This document shows positions 34,097 to 41,085 of a stretch of 64,000 nt of DNA, one piece after another. The DNA is from Salinicoccus sesuvii (lineage in GTDB: Bacteria; Bacillota; Bacilli; Staphylococcales; Salinicoccaceae), in NCBI RefSeq assembly GCF_042648145.1, contig NZ_JBHRWV010000007.1, positions 546,245 to 610,244 of the forward strand, given 5' to 3'. The notes beneath the pieces are model-generated. The model saw only the letters and a program-made list of their open reading frames with translations. It had not been told where the DNA came from and made no database searches. The first letter of the stretch is position 1, and the number at the start of each line of letters is the position of its first letter. The position numbers and the translations under genes were made by a program.

Positions 34097-35233
34097 TTAA
34101 ACTTTCTGCAGGCTCATCTTTGGGCCGAATGGTTCAAAATGGATACGAGAATCGTCGATACCCATTGCATTGAGTTCATTGATCATTGCATTCATGAATG
34201 TCATCGATCCACAAATGTAAATCTCTCGGTTTTCGTTACCTGCAAAGTCCTCGCGATTCAGGTAACCTTCGGATTCACTGAACTTGATTCTGATGTCTGC
34301 ACCTTCAGCTTCAAGATTCTCAAACTGATCTTTGAATGGCAGGTAAGCCTCATTAATAGCACTATAAAGGAATTTGACATCGTTGCCTTTAGCAATTGCC
34401 GCTTCGGCCATCGCCATGACTGGCGTCGCACCGACACCACCAGCGATAAATAGCAGTTCACTATGCGTATCCTCGACCTTGAAATCTCCGGCTGGCGCGG
34501 AGAGGAAGATCACGTCTCCCGATTCAATATCATCATGTAGATAGTTAGAAACAACACCTTTTGTGTCATCTTCGCCTTCACGTTTCACTGCGAAGGTGAG
34601 ACCATCCACCGTCTTATTTGAACAGATGGAATAATGACGTAATGCTTCATATGGGTAGTCTGCCGGTTTAACCTTCACAGTGATATACTGTCCAGCTGTG
34701 AATGATTTATCCACCTCGTCGGAATCGACTGTAAATCTGGTGATTTCAGAGGTCATGACTTCTTTTTTCTTAACAGTGAAGGGTTTAAAGCCGTCCCATG
34801 TTGCGTCCTGATACATATCTTGTTCGACATCAATGAAAATCTGTGCAATGTGATTATAATAGTCACCCCAAGCATCGATGATTTCCGGGGTTGCCTTATC
34901 TCCGAGAACTTCTTGGATACCTTCTAGCAGATGCTTACCCACTATTGGATAATGTTCCGGTTTAATTTCAAGCGCACGGTGCTTATGCGCAATGCCAACC
35001 ACGTGCGGCACAATGGCGTCCAAATTGTCGATATGCTTTGCTGCAGCAAGAACTGTCATGGCCAGTGCTTTTGGCTGATTGCCGACTTTCTGGTTCGTCT
35101 GATTGAAGATGTTGAGGAGTTCTGGATGAGCTTCGAACATGTTTTGATAAAATGTTGTCGTAATTTTTGTACCATGTGCTTCAAGTGCTGGGACTGTCGC
35201 TTTAATAACATCTTTTTTTGCTTCCGTAATCAT
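34097..35233 (-). CDS. hmp: Flavohemoprotein, nitric oxide dioxygenase
   Basis: Hmp converts NO to nitrate using NADPH and O2. The globin domain (about 1-135) holds the proximal His in GIAHKHRAL. The FAD domain has RHYSICS near residue 205, and the NAD(P)-binding domain has FIAGGVGATPVMAM. The length of 378 residues is normal. A near-consensus NsrR operator lies 22-45 bases upstream, and nsrR is divergent, which together predict derepression by NO. Confidence 0.96.
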   Translation of the reverse strand: MITEAKKDVIKATVPALEAHGTKITTTFYQNMFEAHPELLNIFNQTNQKVGNQPKALAMTVLAAAKHIDNLDAIVPHVVGIAHKHRALEIKPEHYPIVGKHLLEGIQEVLGDKATPEIIDAWGDYYNHIAQIFIDVEQDMYQDATWDGFKPFTVKKKEVMTSEITRFTVDSDEVDKSFTAGQYITVKVKPADYPYEALRHYSICSNKTVDGLTFAVKREGEDDTKGVVSNYLHDDIESGDVIFLSAPAGDFKVEDTHSELLFIAGGVGATPVMAMAEAAIAKGNDVKFLYSAINEAYLPFKDQFENLEAEGADIRIKFSESEGYLNREDFAGNENREIYICGSMTFMNAMINELNAMGIDDSRIHFEPFGPKMSLQKV

Positions 35234-35255
35234 ATGGATAACCCCTTTAATATAA

Positions 35256-35278
35256 AAGATATATATTTAATACATCTT
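35256..35278. promoter_or_regulatory. NsrR operator upstream of hmp
   Basis: The 23-base site reads AAGATATATAT, then T, then TTAATACATCTT minus overlap, and matches the NsrR consensus (AAGATGYATTT, N, AAATRCATCTT) at 20 of 23 positions as aligned by eye. It lies 22 bases from the hmp start and about 135 bases from nsrR. Confidence 0.8.
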
Positions 35279-35364
35279 TATCGTAGACCTATTTTATACC
35301 ATTTTCAATACATTGTTTTAAATTTCACAATATGTTCACAGATTATTTGGAAAAAAGCACTTTA

Positions 35365-35393
35365 TTTATATAAAAATAAAAACTGTGTATAAT
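35365..35393 (+). promoter_or_regulatory. Promoter of nsrR
   Basis: TTTATA (35365-35370), 17-base spacer, perfect TATAAT (35388-35393). The resulting leader before the ATG at 35415 would be only about 15 bases. Confidence 0.5.
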
Positions 35394-35414
35394 CATGTAG
35401 AGGAGTTGATGCCA

Positions 35415-35825
35415 ATGAAACTGACATTATATACGGACTATTCTCTCAGAGTTCTGATGTACCTTGGAATGAGAGAGGAAGAAAAAGTCCAAATTGATGA
35501 AATTGCGAGCTTCTATAATATATCGAAGAACCATCTGACAAAAGTGGTCCACAATCTTTCCAAGCTTGGTTATATTAAAACCGTCCGTGGTCGCGGGGGC
35601 GGGATTATGCTAAACTATAAAGCAGAAACCCTTAATATCGGTGAAGTCGTCCGCCATACTGAAGACAATTTCCACATGGCTGAATGCTTTTCCGAAGACA
35701 ATCAGTGTGTGCTTACTCCCGTTTGTGGCCTGAGATTTGTACTGAACGATGCACTACAGGCATATTTTGAAGTGCTCGATAAATATACATTGAAAGATAT
35801 TATTCCTAAAGCAATGTTGAGGTGA
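35415..35825 (+). CDS. nsrR: NO-sensing Rrf2-family repressor NsrR
   Basis: The 136-residue protein has an N-terminal winged helix (KLTLYTDYSLRVLMYLG, then IDEIASFYNISKNHLTKVVHNL) and the iron-sulfur cysteines in AECFSEDNQCVLTPVCGL, spaced as in NsrR. The cluster reacts with NO and releases DNA. The ATG at 35415 lies about 10 bases after GAGGAG and begins at the family start. It is divergent from hmp. The next gene starts within six bases of its stop and uses nsrR's last codons as ribosome binding site. Confidence 0.9.
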   Translation: MKLTLYTDYSLRVLMYLGMREEEKVQIDEIASFYNISKNHLTKVVHNLSKLGYIKTVRGRGGGIMLNYKAETLNIGEVVRHTEDNFHMAECFSEDNQCVLTPVCGLRFVLNDALQAYFEVLDKYTLKDIIPKAMLR

Positions 35826-35830
35826 CCATT

Positions 35831-36562
35831 ATGAACTCAAGTACAGTGATAAAAATCATGGCAGGTCTACTGCCTGCTGCTCCGATTACAGGTGAATTAC
35901 TCGATGCGCAAATCGGCGAATCGCAACTCACAGATAATGATTCCGAGTCCAGCAGCAACTCGAGATATGCCGATTATGAAGGCCCAACAATGGAAGATGA
36001 AATTGCCAACCACAGTGGTAATGTTCCCGACCTTAGAGGTACTGAAGTTTATAACGTCCAAGTCGGTGACAACTTTGACCCTTTGGCCGGTGTCTACGCT
36101 ATCGACAGTCAGGATGGAGATATAACAGATAATATCGAAGTGACCTCGAACACTGTCAACACCAATCGACCCGGTTCCTACACCGTCGGGTATCGTGTTG
36201 AAAATTCACGCAACGGCTGGTTCGAGTACACCCGATCAATAGAGGTAAGCAATGCGCCGACCGATCCCGTGCCGATGATACCGCCTGCAGAAGCAGAACT
36301 CGAGGATGATTCTGACGATGAAACAAGTGAATCAGCCATCACATTCATTGGACTCGACGATATTACCATTGAACAAGGTGAGACGTTTAATCCGAAAGAA
36401 GATGTTGAAATTATCGATGTTGACGGCAGTGACATTACGCACCGCGCCTATATCTCAGGGGAAGTCGATACAAATAGCCCGGGAGAATACACAATTGCCT
36501 ATGCAGTATTCGATCACTTTGGAGATCCACATGCCAAGGCCCGCACCGTTATCGTAGAATAA
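35831..36562 (+). CDS. Protein with two Ig-like (DUF5011-type) repeats, coupled to nsrR
   Basis: The 243-residue product has a short hydrophobic N-terminal stretch (STVIKIMAGLLPAAPITG), a low-complexity acidic/Ser region, and two domains of about 75 residues that share the DUF5011/bacterial Ig pattern: VGDNFDPLAGVYAIDSQDGD ... GSYTVGYRV and QGETFNPKEDVEIIDVDGSD ... GEYTIAYAV. Such domains normally occur outside the cell, but the signal peptide is weak and no anchor is present. GAGGTGA in the nsrR stop region is its ribosome binding site. Coupling to an NO regulator is unusual and unexplained. Confidence 0.75.
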   Translation: MNSSTVIKIMAGLLPAAPITGELLDAQIGESQLTDNDSESSSNSRYADYEGPTMEDEIANHSGNVPDLRGTEVYNVQVGDNFDPLAGVYAIDSQDGDITDNIEVTSNTVNTNRPGSYTVGYRVENSRNGWFEYTRSIEVSNAPTDPVPMIPPAEAELEDDSDDETSESAITFIGLDDITIEQGETFNPKEDVEIIDVDGSDITHRAYISGEVDTNSPGEYTIAYAVFDHFGDPHAKARTVIVE

Positions 36563-36565
36563 ATA

Positions 36566-36595
36566 AAAACTGCCCATCAGCTGATGGGCAGTTTT
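36566..36595 (+). terminator. Terminator of nsrR operon
   Basis: A perfect 30-base palindrome, arms AAAACTGCCCATCAG, is followed by TTGTC after a T-run. Confidence 0.93.
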
Positions 36596-36681
36596 TTGTC
36601 TAAAGCTCTAATGTATATGGGGTAATCGGTATTTTTAAATCAAAGATCCAGATCGCGCTTTTATTTAATTAGTTATAAAAA

Positions 36682-36707
36682 GCCGGCACCCATGCTCGGG
36701 TGCCGAC
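36682..36707 (-). terminator. Terminator of the PfpI gene
   Basis: CGGCACCC (36684-36691) pairs with GGGTGCCG (36698-36705); on the minus strand TTTTTATAAC follows. Confidence 0.85.
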
Positions 36708-36719
36708 TCTAGTTTTGTA

Positions 36720-37232
36720 CTATGCAAGTTGTGCAGTGATTTCACGGTTGAAGTCTTCAATATCGTCCGGCTTACGGCTAGATACGAGGTTGCTGCAAAC
36801 GACGACGGATTCATCGTGTACTTTAGCACCTGCATTTTCCAAATCTTTTCTAACGGAAATGAAGCTTGTGATATTACGACCCTTCAACAGATCTGTATCA
36901 ATCAGTACTTGAGGACCGTGACAAATTGCGAATGTCGGCTTATCTTTTTCCATAAAGTGCTTCGCAAACTCACCGAAACGTCCTTCTTCGTCTGAACGTA
37001 ATAGATCTGGGGAGAATCCGCCAGGAATAAGGATCGCGTCATAATCTTCTGGACTCACATCGGAAATGCTCTTGTCCGCTGTGAATTTGCCACCTTGCTT
37101 GCCTTCTATCTCTCCTGCTTCAGGTGCAATGACCTCTACTTCGTGACCTTCATTTTGAAGTGCCTCTACCGGGCTTGTATATTCGATGTCTTCTACCATG
37201 TTTGTCATGATTACTGCGACTTTTTTAGCCAA
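36720..37232 (-). CDS. DJ-1/PfpI family stress protein
   Basis: The 170-residue protein has the nucleophile elbow FAICHGPQVLID (Cys near residue 103) and the DYDAILIPGGFSPDLLR Glu/Gly segment of the PfpI branch, similar to Bacillus YfkM (GSP18). Members act as deglycases, chaperones or hydrolases; the substrate here is unknown. TTG at 37232 is preferred as start, about 9 bases after AGGAG, giving MAKKVAVIMTN. A GTTTAA with a poorer TGGAAG 14 bases later upstream is a weak SigB-like promoter. Confidence 0.85.
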   Translation of the reverse strand: MAKKVAVIMTNMVEDIEYTSPVEALQNEGHEVEVIAPEAGEIEGKQGGKFTADKSISDVSPEDYDAILIPGGFSPDLLRSDEEGRFGEFAKHFMEKDKPTFAICHGPQVLIDTDLLKGRNITSFISVRKDLENAGAKVHDESVVVCSNLVSSRKPDDIEDFNREITAQLA

Positions 37233-37327
37233 AATCAATCTCTCCTTTGAATATCGTTATACCTATAGTCTTCCACGTCGTCCATTCTTTTAAACATATC
37301 AGATGAATTCTGGGTCGATAAATGTCA

Positions 37328-37356
37328 TTGACAAACAGAACAAACGTTCCTATACT
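37328..37356 (+). promoter_or_regulatory. SigA promoter with LexA box in the spacer
   Basis: TTGACA (37328-37333), 17-base spacer, TATACT (37351-37356). Inside the spacer GAAC-AAAC-GTTC (37338-37349) is a perfect GAACN4GTTC SOS box; the S. aureus consensus is CGAACAAATGTTCG. A repressor bound here would block RNA polymerase directly. Confidence 0.8.
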
Positions 37357-37376
37357 ATATTACCAGGAGTGATATT

Positions 37377-37616
37377 ATGCACTATTCATACGATGAAGAT
37401 CTCGAGTACAAAATCCTATATAACGTCAAACATCGGCTCTTCCCCTACCCCAATACAAGTATGGCTGAGTACGATATTCGCACGGTCGATTTTCATATGA
37501 AGCTGATGGAACAAAAAGGATTAATTTCGCTGACACCCTTCGACTACGACTTCTACTATAGTAATATCGAACTCACGCACGCGGGTGAAGCATTGCTCGA
37601 ACAGAAAGTTTCATAA
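37377..37616 (+). CDS. 79-aa protein under a LexA box (candidate SOS gene)
   Basis: The product is small and soluble and begins MHYSYDEDLEYKILYNVKHR. A helical N-terminus, a central VDFHMKLMEQKGLISLTPF and a C-terminal IELTHAGEALLEQ resemble the recognition-helix and wing order of YjcQ-like winged-helix proteins, but I cannot assign a family. AGGAGTG lies 7 bases before the ATG. It stands alone with its own terminator. The promoter has consensus SigA hexamers and a perfect SOS core, so it is probably expressed on DNA damage. It is unlike SosA, which has a membrane segment. Confidence 0.75.
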   Translation: MHYSYDEDLEYKILYNVKHRLFPYPNTSMAEYDIRTVDFHMKLMEQKGLISLTPFDYDFYYSNIELTHAGEALLEQKVS

Positions 37617-37623
37617 CTTACTG

Positions 37624-37665
37624 AAATCCCCTACGTCTAGGTACCAATCAAGATGTAGGGGATTT
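37624..37665. terminator. Bidirectional terminator after the LexA-box gene
   Basis: AAATCCCCTAC with TCT pairs with AGA and GTAGGGGATTT around a 12-base loop. It serves both this gene and the convergent gene whose stop is at 37667. Confidence 0.88.
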
Positions 37666-37666
37666 T

Positions 37667-38110
37667 CTAAGTTTTAATATTAAATGCTTGCAGTATTTTG
37701 CGCGCCTGACCATCATCAAGCTGGGTGACTGGATCCTTAGATTCAAAGCTTTGGATATCTTTACCCGCTTCAAGTGAATCGACCAGCGCAACCCATTCGA
37801 CTCGAATAACATATTCTTCCCGGCCAAAATGAGGATTAATACGCTGTATTTCTTTGAATGGGTATTGATCATAATCAATCAGTCGGCCTCCCTGATGCAT
37901 TTCGAAGTCAGCAAAACAAACTGCCGATGATATCACACGCCCGACCCCAAGCCATCCATTTCCACTACTGTAGAGTGCGAAGAAATCCTTGGGATTCATC
38001 TTTAGAAAATTTTCTTTAAACCGTGTTGTCGTTACACTGACAATACCGAGACGCTTGTACACATCAAAGTCTCTAAAAGTCCGGTTGAACTTACCATTAA
38101 CTGCATACAT
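37667..38110 (-). CDS. Hypothetical protein, possibly PUA/EVE-like fold
   Basis: The 147-residue product is not recognised with certainty. The order of a Phe-rich strand (KDFFALYSSGNGWLGVGRV), a Trp-containing strand (YVIRVEWVALVDSLEAG) and a C-terminal QARKILQAFNIK recalls small PUA-like or EVE-like domains that read modified bases. AGGGGG lies 9 bases before the ATG. No signal or membrane segment is present. It converges on the LexA-box gene. Confidence 0.6.
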   Translation of the reverse strand: MYAVNGKFNRTFRDFDVYKRLGIVSVTTTRFKENFLKMNPKDFFALYSSGNGWLGVGRVISSAVCFADFEMHQGGRLIDYDQYPFKEIQRINPHFGREEYVIRVEWVALVDSLEAGKDIQSFESKDPVTQLDDGQARKILQAFNIKT

Positions 38111-38150
38111 ATATTCATACCCCCTGTTCTACCTTACCCGTGATACGCCC

Positions 38151-38176
38151 GTTTCACACTGTTTCACGAGGGGTAG
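38151..38176 (+). promoter_or_regulatory. SigB-like promoter of the 61-aa gene
   Basis: GTTTCA (38151-38156), 14-base spacer, GGGTAG (38171-38176). Each hexamer has one mismatch to the SigB consensus. It lies 33 bases upstream of the next ATG. Confidence 0.6.
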
Positions 38177-38209
38177 AGATTCATAATAAATTAAGGGGAG
38201 GTTTATTTA

Positions 38210-38395
38210 ATGCCAAAAAAAGATAAGACAGATAAGATGTTCGAAGAATCATCTGAGGATAAGTTGGGGCAACGCAACTCGAAAGACGACACCGTAGAAG
38301 ACGTCCTCTCTGACATTAATAGCAAACGTGAGGATTTCTATAGTAGCGAGAAGTCCTCCGAGGAAAACCATCCTTCTGATAAAGACACCAACTAA
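38210..38395 (+). CDS. Small hydrophilic protein, 61 aa
   Basis: The product begins MPKKDKTDKMFEESSEDKLG and is rich in Lys, Asp, Glu and Ser with no hydrophobic core, so probably disordered. GGGGAGG lies 8 bases before the ATG. A SigB-like promoter precedes it and csbD follows. It resembles the 96-aa stress protein at 19.7 kb in composition, but I see no shared repeat. I infer a general-stress hydrophilin-type protein. Confidence 0.7.
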   Translation: MPKKDKTDKMFEESSEDKLGQRNSKDDTVEDVLSDINSKREDFYSSEKSSEENHPSDKDTN

Positions 38396-38397
38396 AG

Positions 38398-38423
38398 GTT
38401 TAATAAGAAATGAATATGGGAAT
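38398..38423 (+). promoter_or_regulatory. SigB promoter of csbD
   Basis: GTTTAA (38398-38403), 14-base spacer, GGGAAT (38418-38423). It begins 3 bases after the stop of the 61-aa gene and gives a leader of about 30 bases. Confidence 0.78.
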
Positions 38424-38460
38424 ATGGGAGCATACACAAAATAATGATGAGGTGAAAATT

Positions 38461-38643
38461 ATGAGTAATGACACAAGCAAAAAAGACAAGTTCATGGGTA
38501 AAGCGAAAAAAGTCGCAGGAGACCTAACGAACGATCAGAAGACTAAAGAAGAAGGTAAGCGGCAAGAAACAGAAGGCAAGGTCAAAGATGCTGCAAACGA
38601 TGTGAAAGATAAAGCGAGCGACGCTTTCAGCGATAGAAAATAG
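38461..38643 (+). CDS. csbD: CsbD family general-stress protein
   Basis: The 60-residue product has the CsbD pattern: DKFMGKAKKVAGDLTNDQ, then ETEGKVKDAANDVKDKA. CsbD is a SigB-dependent protein in Bacillus; its biochemical role is unknown. The ATG at 38461 is right because GAGGTG lies 7 bases before it and the longer in-frame start at 38410 would lie inside the SigB promoter. Its downstream region runs into an N at 38671, so the terminator is missing. Confidence 0.9.
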   Translation: MSNDTSKKDKFMGKAKKVAGDLTNDQKTKEEGKRQETEGKVKDAANDVKDKASDAFSDRK

Positions 38644-38670
38644 TTAATGAATAAAGAAGCGGCAAGATTC

Positions 38671-38671
38671 N
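38671..38671. other. Single ambiguous base, probable contig junction
   Basis: The only N in the window lies 28 bases after csbD. The minus-strand lipoprotein gene loses its normal end exactly here, and beyond the N its frame reads antisense through csbD. No terminator is found for either gene. A scaffolding gap written as one base explains this best. Confidence 0.7.
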
Positions 38672-39332
38672 GTTCAAGTGCTTCAAGCTGATCCAGTGAT
38701 TCATCTGCACTCATCAGATAGTTGCTGCTGTTTTGCACATGGATATCAAGCATTGTTTCACTCATCTTGTAGTCATCATCCTGATTCATCAATTTGAACT
38801 CAATCAGTGCGAGCGTTCGATTTGATATTGCTAGATATAGATCATCTTTCAGATGTTCCAATATCCTGCTATCCCGGTCGTCTAAGAATTCAGGGGTCTT
38901 AATGCCATCCAAATCTGCTTCAAGCTGACCGTAAGATTCATGAAGTCGCTCGAGCCTCTCAGCTGTCTTATCTTTGCCTAGCCTATTCCATAAAAACTGA
39001 TTGTACATCGGCGTGAAGTCAGCTTTCCATATGCCTGTCACATCCTGCTTAATATGGTCGACTTGCTGAGCTAATTCTTCTATCTCTGCCATTTCCTGCT
39101 GTGTATACTCGACACTAGTACCATCGGCATTAACAGTTGTAGTGCTTAAGCTGTTCGAGTAGTCCCTTTTACCTTGTTGGTGAATTGCAGAACTCAGTTG
39201 AATGTTTTGATGTGTCATTGTTTTTATGTAGGGTCTATCAGATGCCAAACTCTCAAAGTCGGAATCTTGTTCTATTGTGGTGCTGCATGCAGTAAGCAAT
39301 ACAGCAGCAAATATTAGGAATATTGGTTTCAC
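38672..39332 (-). CDS. Lipoprotein of unknown function, 3' end missing
   Basis: About 220 residues are present. The start is GTG at 39332, about 6 bases after GGGAGAC. The signal KPIFLIFAAVLLTAC gives a lipidated Cys16. The mature part is helical and acidic, with EMAEIEELAQQVDHIKQDV and LERLHESYGQLEADLDGIK suggesting a helical bundle. The frame is open through the N at 38671 and then reads as antisense csbD, so the true C-terminus is not in this sequence. I do not recognise the family. Confidence 0.7.
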
Positions 39333-39446
39333 TTGGTTGTCTCCCTATACTGAAAGTTACTCATTCGTAATATATCGAATTTATTGTAACATAACTGTAA
39401 TATACGGGGAAGGGGGAAAGCGTTTTACAGCGTCGCACCGTAAAAA

Positions 39447-39473
39447 AGCTACCTTGCTGGGCGCAAGGTAGCT
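39447..39473 (-). terminator. Terminator of the APC permease gene
   Basis: AGCTACCTTG (39447-39456) pairs with CAAGGTAGCT (39464-39473); TTTTTTAC follows on the minus strand. Confidence 0.9.
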
Positions 39474-39482
39474 GATTGCAAT

Positions 39483-40907
39483 CTATTTTTCCTTGTTTAA
39501 AATCAGGTAATCCAATTCTTCTTTTGTAAGTGCGTTAATCTTCTTATATTGCGTTAGGAAGAAGATCGCTCCGAGTAGCACCCACGCGCCGAGCGCAATG
39601 TAAGATGGTGTGCTTAGTGCCGCTGGCGACCCTGGATACAGAAGCAACACTAGGAATGTAATGGAAATCAGTACACCCAGCACTCCGAAAACGACATAAA
39701 TTAGATTGTAGTTTGCTTTTTGTTTAAAAAACTTTACTGCGACTAGACTCGTAATTAGAAAAGCAACGGATACACCTGTTGAAGACATGTCGACAATCCA
39801 ACTGAGTGCGGTACGACCGAGCCAAGGTGCCAATAGACAGACAGCCATGATGAACAGTACTGAAACGTAAGGCGTCTTATGCTTACCGAGTTTCATAAAG
39901 ACCGAAGGGATGAACTTCGCACGGCCTAGTGCGAAAAGTAGCCTCGAAGACGACATGTAGAACCCATTCAATCCTGTGAAGACACCAAATGAGATGGCAA
40001 GCGCGAGGATGGTCATTCCGAGTGCTCCCATCGACGACTGTACGACGGATCCTGTCACCCACAGTGCCCCATCAATCAATTGCTCGTCCGGATAGACCCA
40101 TGAAGTGACCAAAATCATCAGCACATAAGTGATCATGGCGGCGATGATTCCCCAGACGATAAGTTTGAAAGTCTTGTCTGGACTGAATTTAAATTCTTCA
40201 GCCGCTTGTGGAATATTGTCGAAGCCCACATACATCCATGGTGCAACTGCGACGATTAGTATAATCGAGGTCCAGATGCCGTTTTCATTATTGAAAAGAG
40301 GCTCAGCATTAGATAATGTAAACTCCCCTGTAAAGAATGACCAGGCAAAAAGTATTGTTACCACGATAGCCATGAATAGACAGAACAGGAATTGCAAGTT
40401 ACCTGATAGACCACTGCCCCGTATAGATATGAAGGCGAAAATGATTAGTACTAGCGAGGATAGAATCACTTCCATGATATAGACATCCCACCCCGCGATG
40501 GAATAGAGATAGCCGACTTCAAGAAAATCGGGTAGGACGAACTTGAAGAGCAGGCTAAATGCGCTTGCATTCAGCGCAACAACACATATGTAACCCAGCG
40601 CTAAGAACCATGAAGCGATGAAACTGACATATTTTCCATACCCAACATAACTGAAGGCAAACTCACCGCCAGACACAGGAAACTGTGTAGTTAACCCGCC
40701 ATAAGCGACTGCGATAATCAGCATAAGTAAACCGCCAATAATGATGCCGAGCGTGGAACCGAGTGTGCCGGAAGAAAGCAACCAATCACCAGGAAGAATG
40801 AAAGCCCCCCACCCAATGCTCGAGCCATAAGCGATGGCCCATATGAACCGCTTAGACATGGTACTGTCAAGCTTCGTACGTTCTACGTTAGATATTTTAT
40901 TTTCCAT
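39483..40907 (-). CDS. APC superfamily amino acid permease
   Basis: The 474-residue protein has about twelve to thirteen segments. Its first segment contains WAIAYGSSIGWGAFILPGDW, matching the unwound helix-1 GxG motif of APC amino acid transporters. VSGGEFAFSYVGYG follows in segment 2-3. The substrate cannot be read from sequence. The AAGAGGAG site is about 12 bases before the ATG, somewhat far. It is a single-gene unit with its own terminator. Confidence 0.88.
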   Translation of the reverse strand: MENKISNVERTKLDSTMSKRFIWAIAYGSSIGWGAFILPGDWLLSSGTLGSTLGIIIGGLLMLIIAVAYGGLTTQFPVSGGEFAFSYVGYGKYVSFIASWFLALGYICVVALNASAFSLLFKFVLPDFLEVGYLYSIAGWDVYIMEVILSSLVLIIFAFISIRGSGLSGNLQFLFCLFMAIVVTILFAWSFFTGEFTLSNAEPLFNNENGIWTSIILIVAVAPWMYVGFDNIPQAAEEFKFSPDKTFKLIVWGIIAAMITYVLMILVTSWVYPDEQLIDGALWVTGSVVQSSMGALGMTILALAISFGVFTGLNGFYMSSSRLLFALGRAKFIPSVFMKLGKHKTPYVSVLFIMAVCLLAPWLGRTALSWIVDMSSTGVSVAFLITSLVAVKFFKQKANYNLIYVVFGVLGVLISITFLVLLLYPGSPAALSTPSYIALGAWVLLGAIFFLTQYKKINALTKEELDYLILNKEK

Positions 40908-41051
40908 TAAGAATTGACGCTCCTCTTATTCTTTTCTAGATTAATAGCCTAACAGAACTGGCTTTAAACGTAAAATGTATTTTTCTACATAAATCAGCAA
41001 TAGTTTCACTTACATCGCAGTAATCCCTATCCCATTCTTACTTTACACTTA

Positions 41052-41081
41052 ATATGCCCGCACCTACAGGTGCGGGCATAT
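41052..41081 (-). terminator. GC-rich hairpin after the dicarboxylate symporter
   Basis: ATATGCCCGCACCT (41052-41065) pairs perfectly with AGGTGCGGGCATAT (41068-41081), a two-base loop on paper. The minus-strand tail TAAGTGTAAAG has no T-run, so termination efficiency is doubtful. Confidence 0.5.
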
Positions 41082-41085
41082 CGTT

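Noticed and set aside
38535..38671. C-terminal extension of the lipoprotein through the N
   Set aside because: After the N the frame is antisense to csbD. This is more likely a contig junction than a real protein end.
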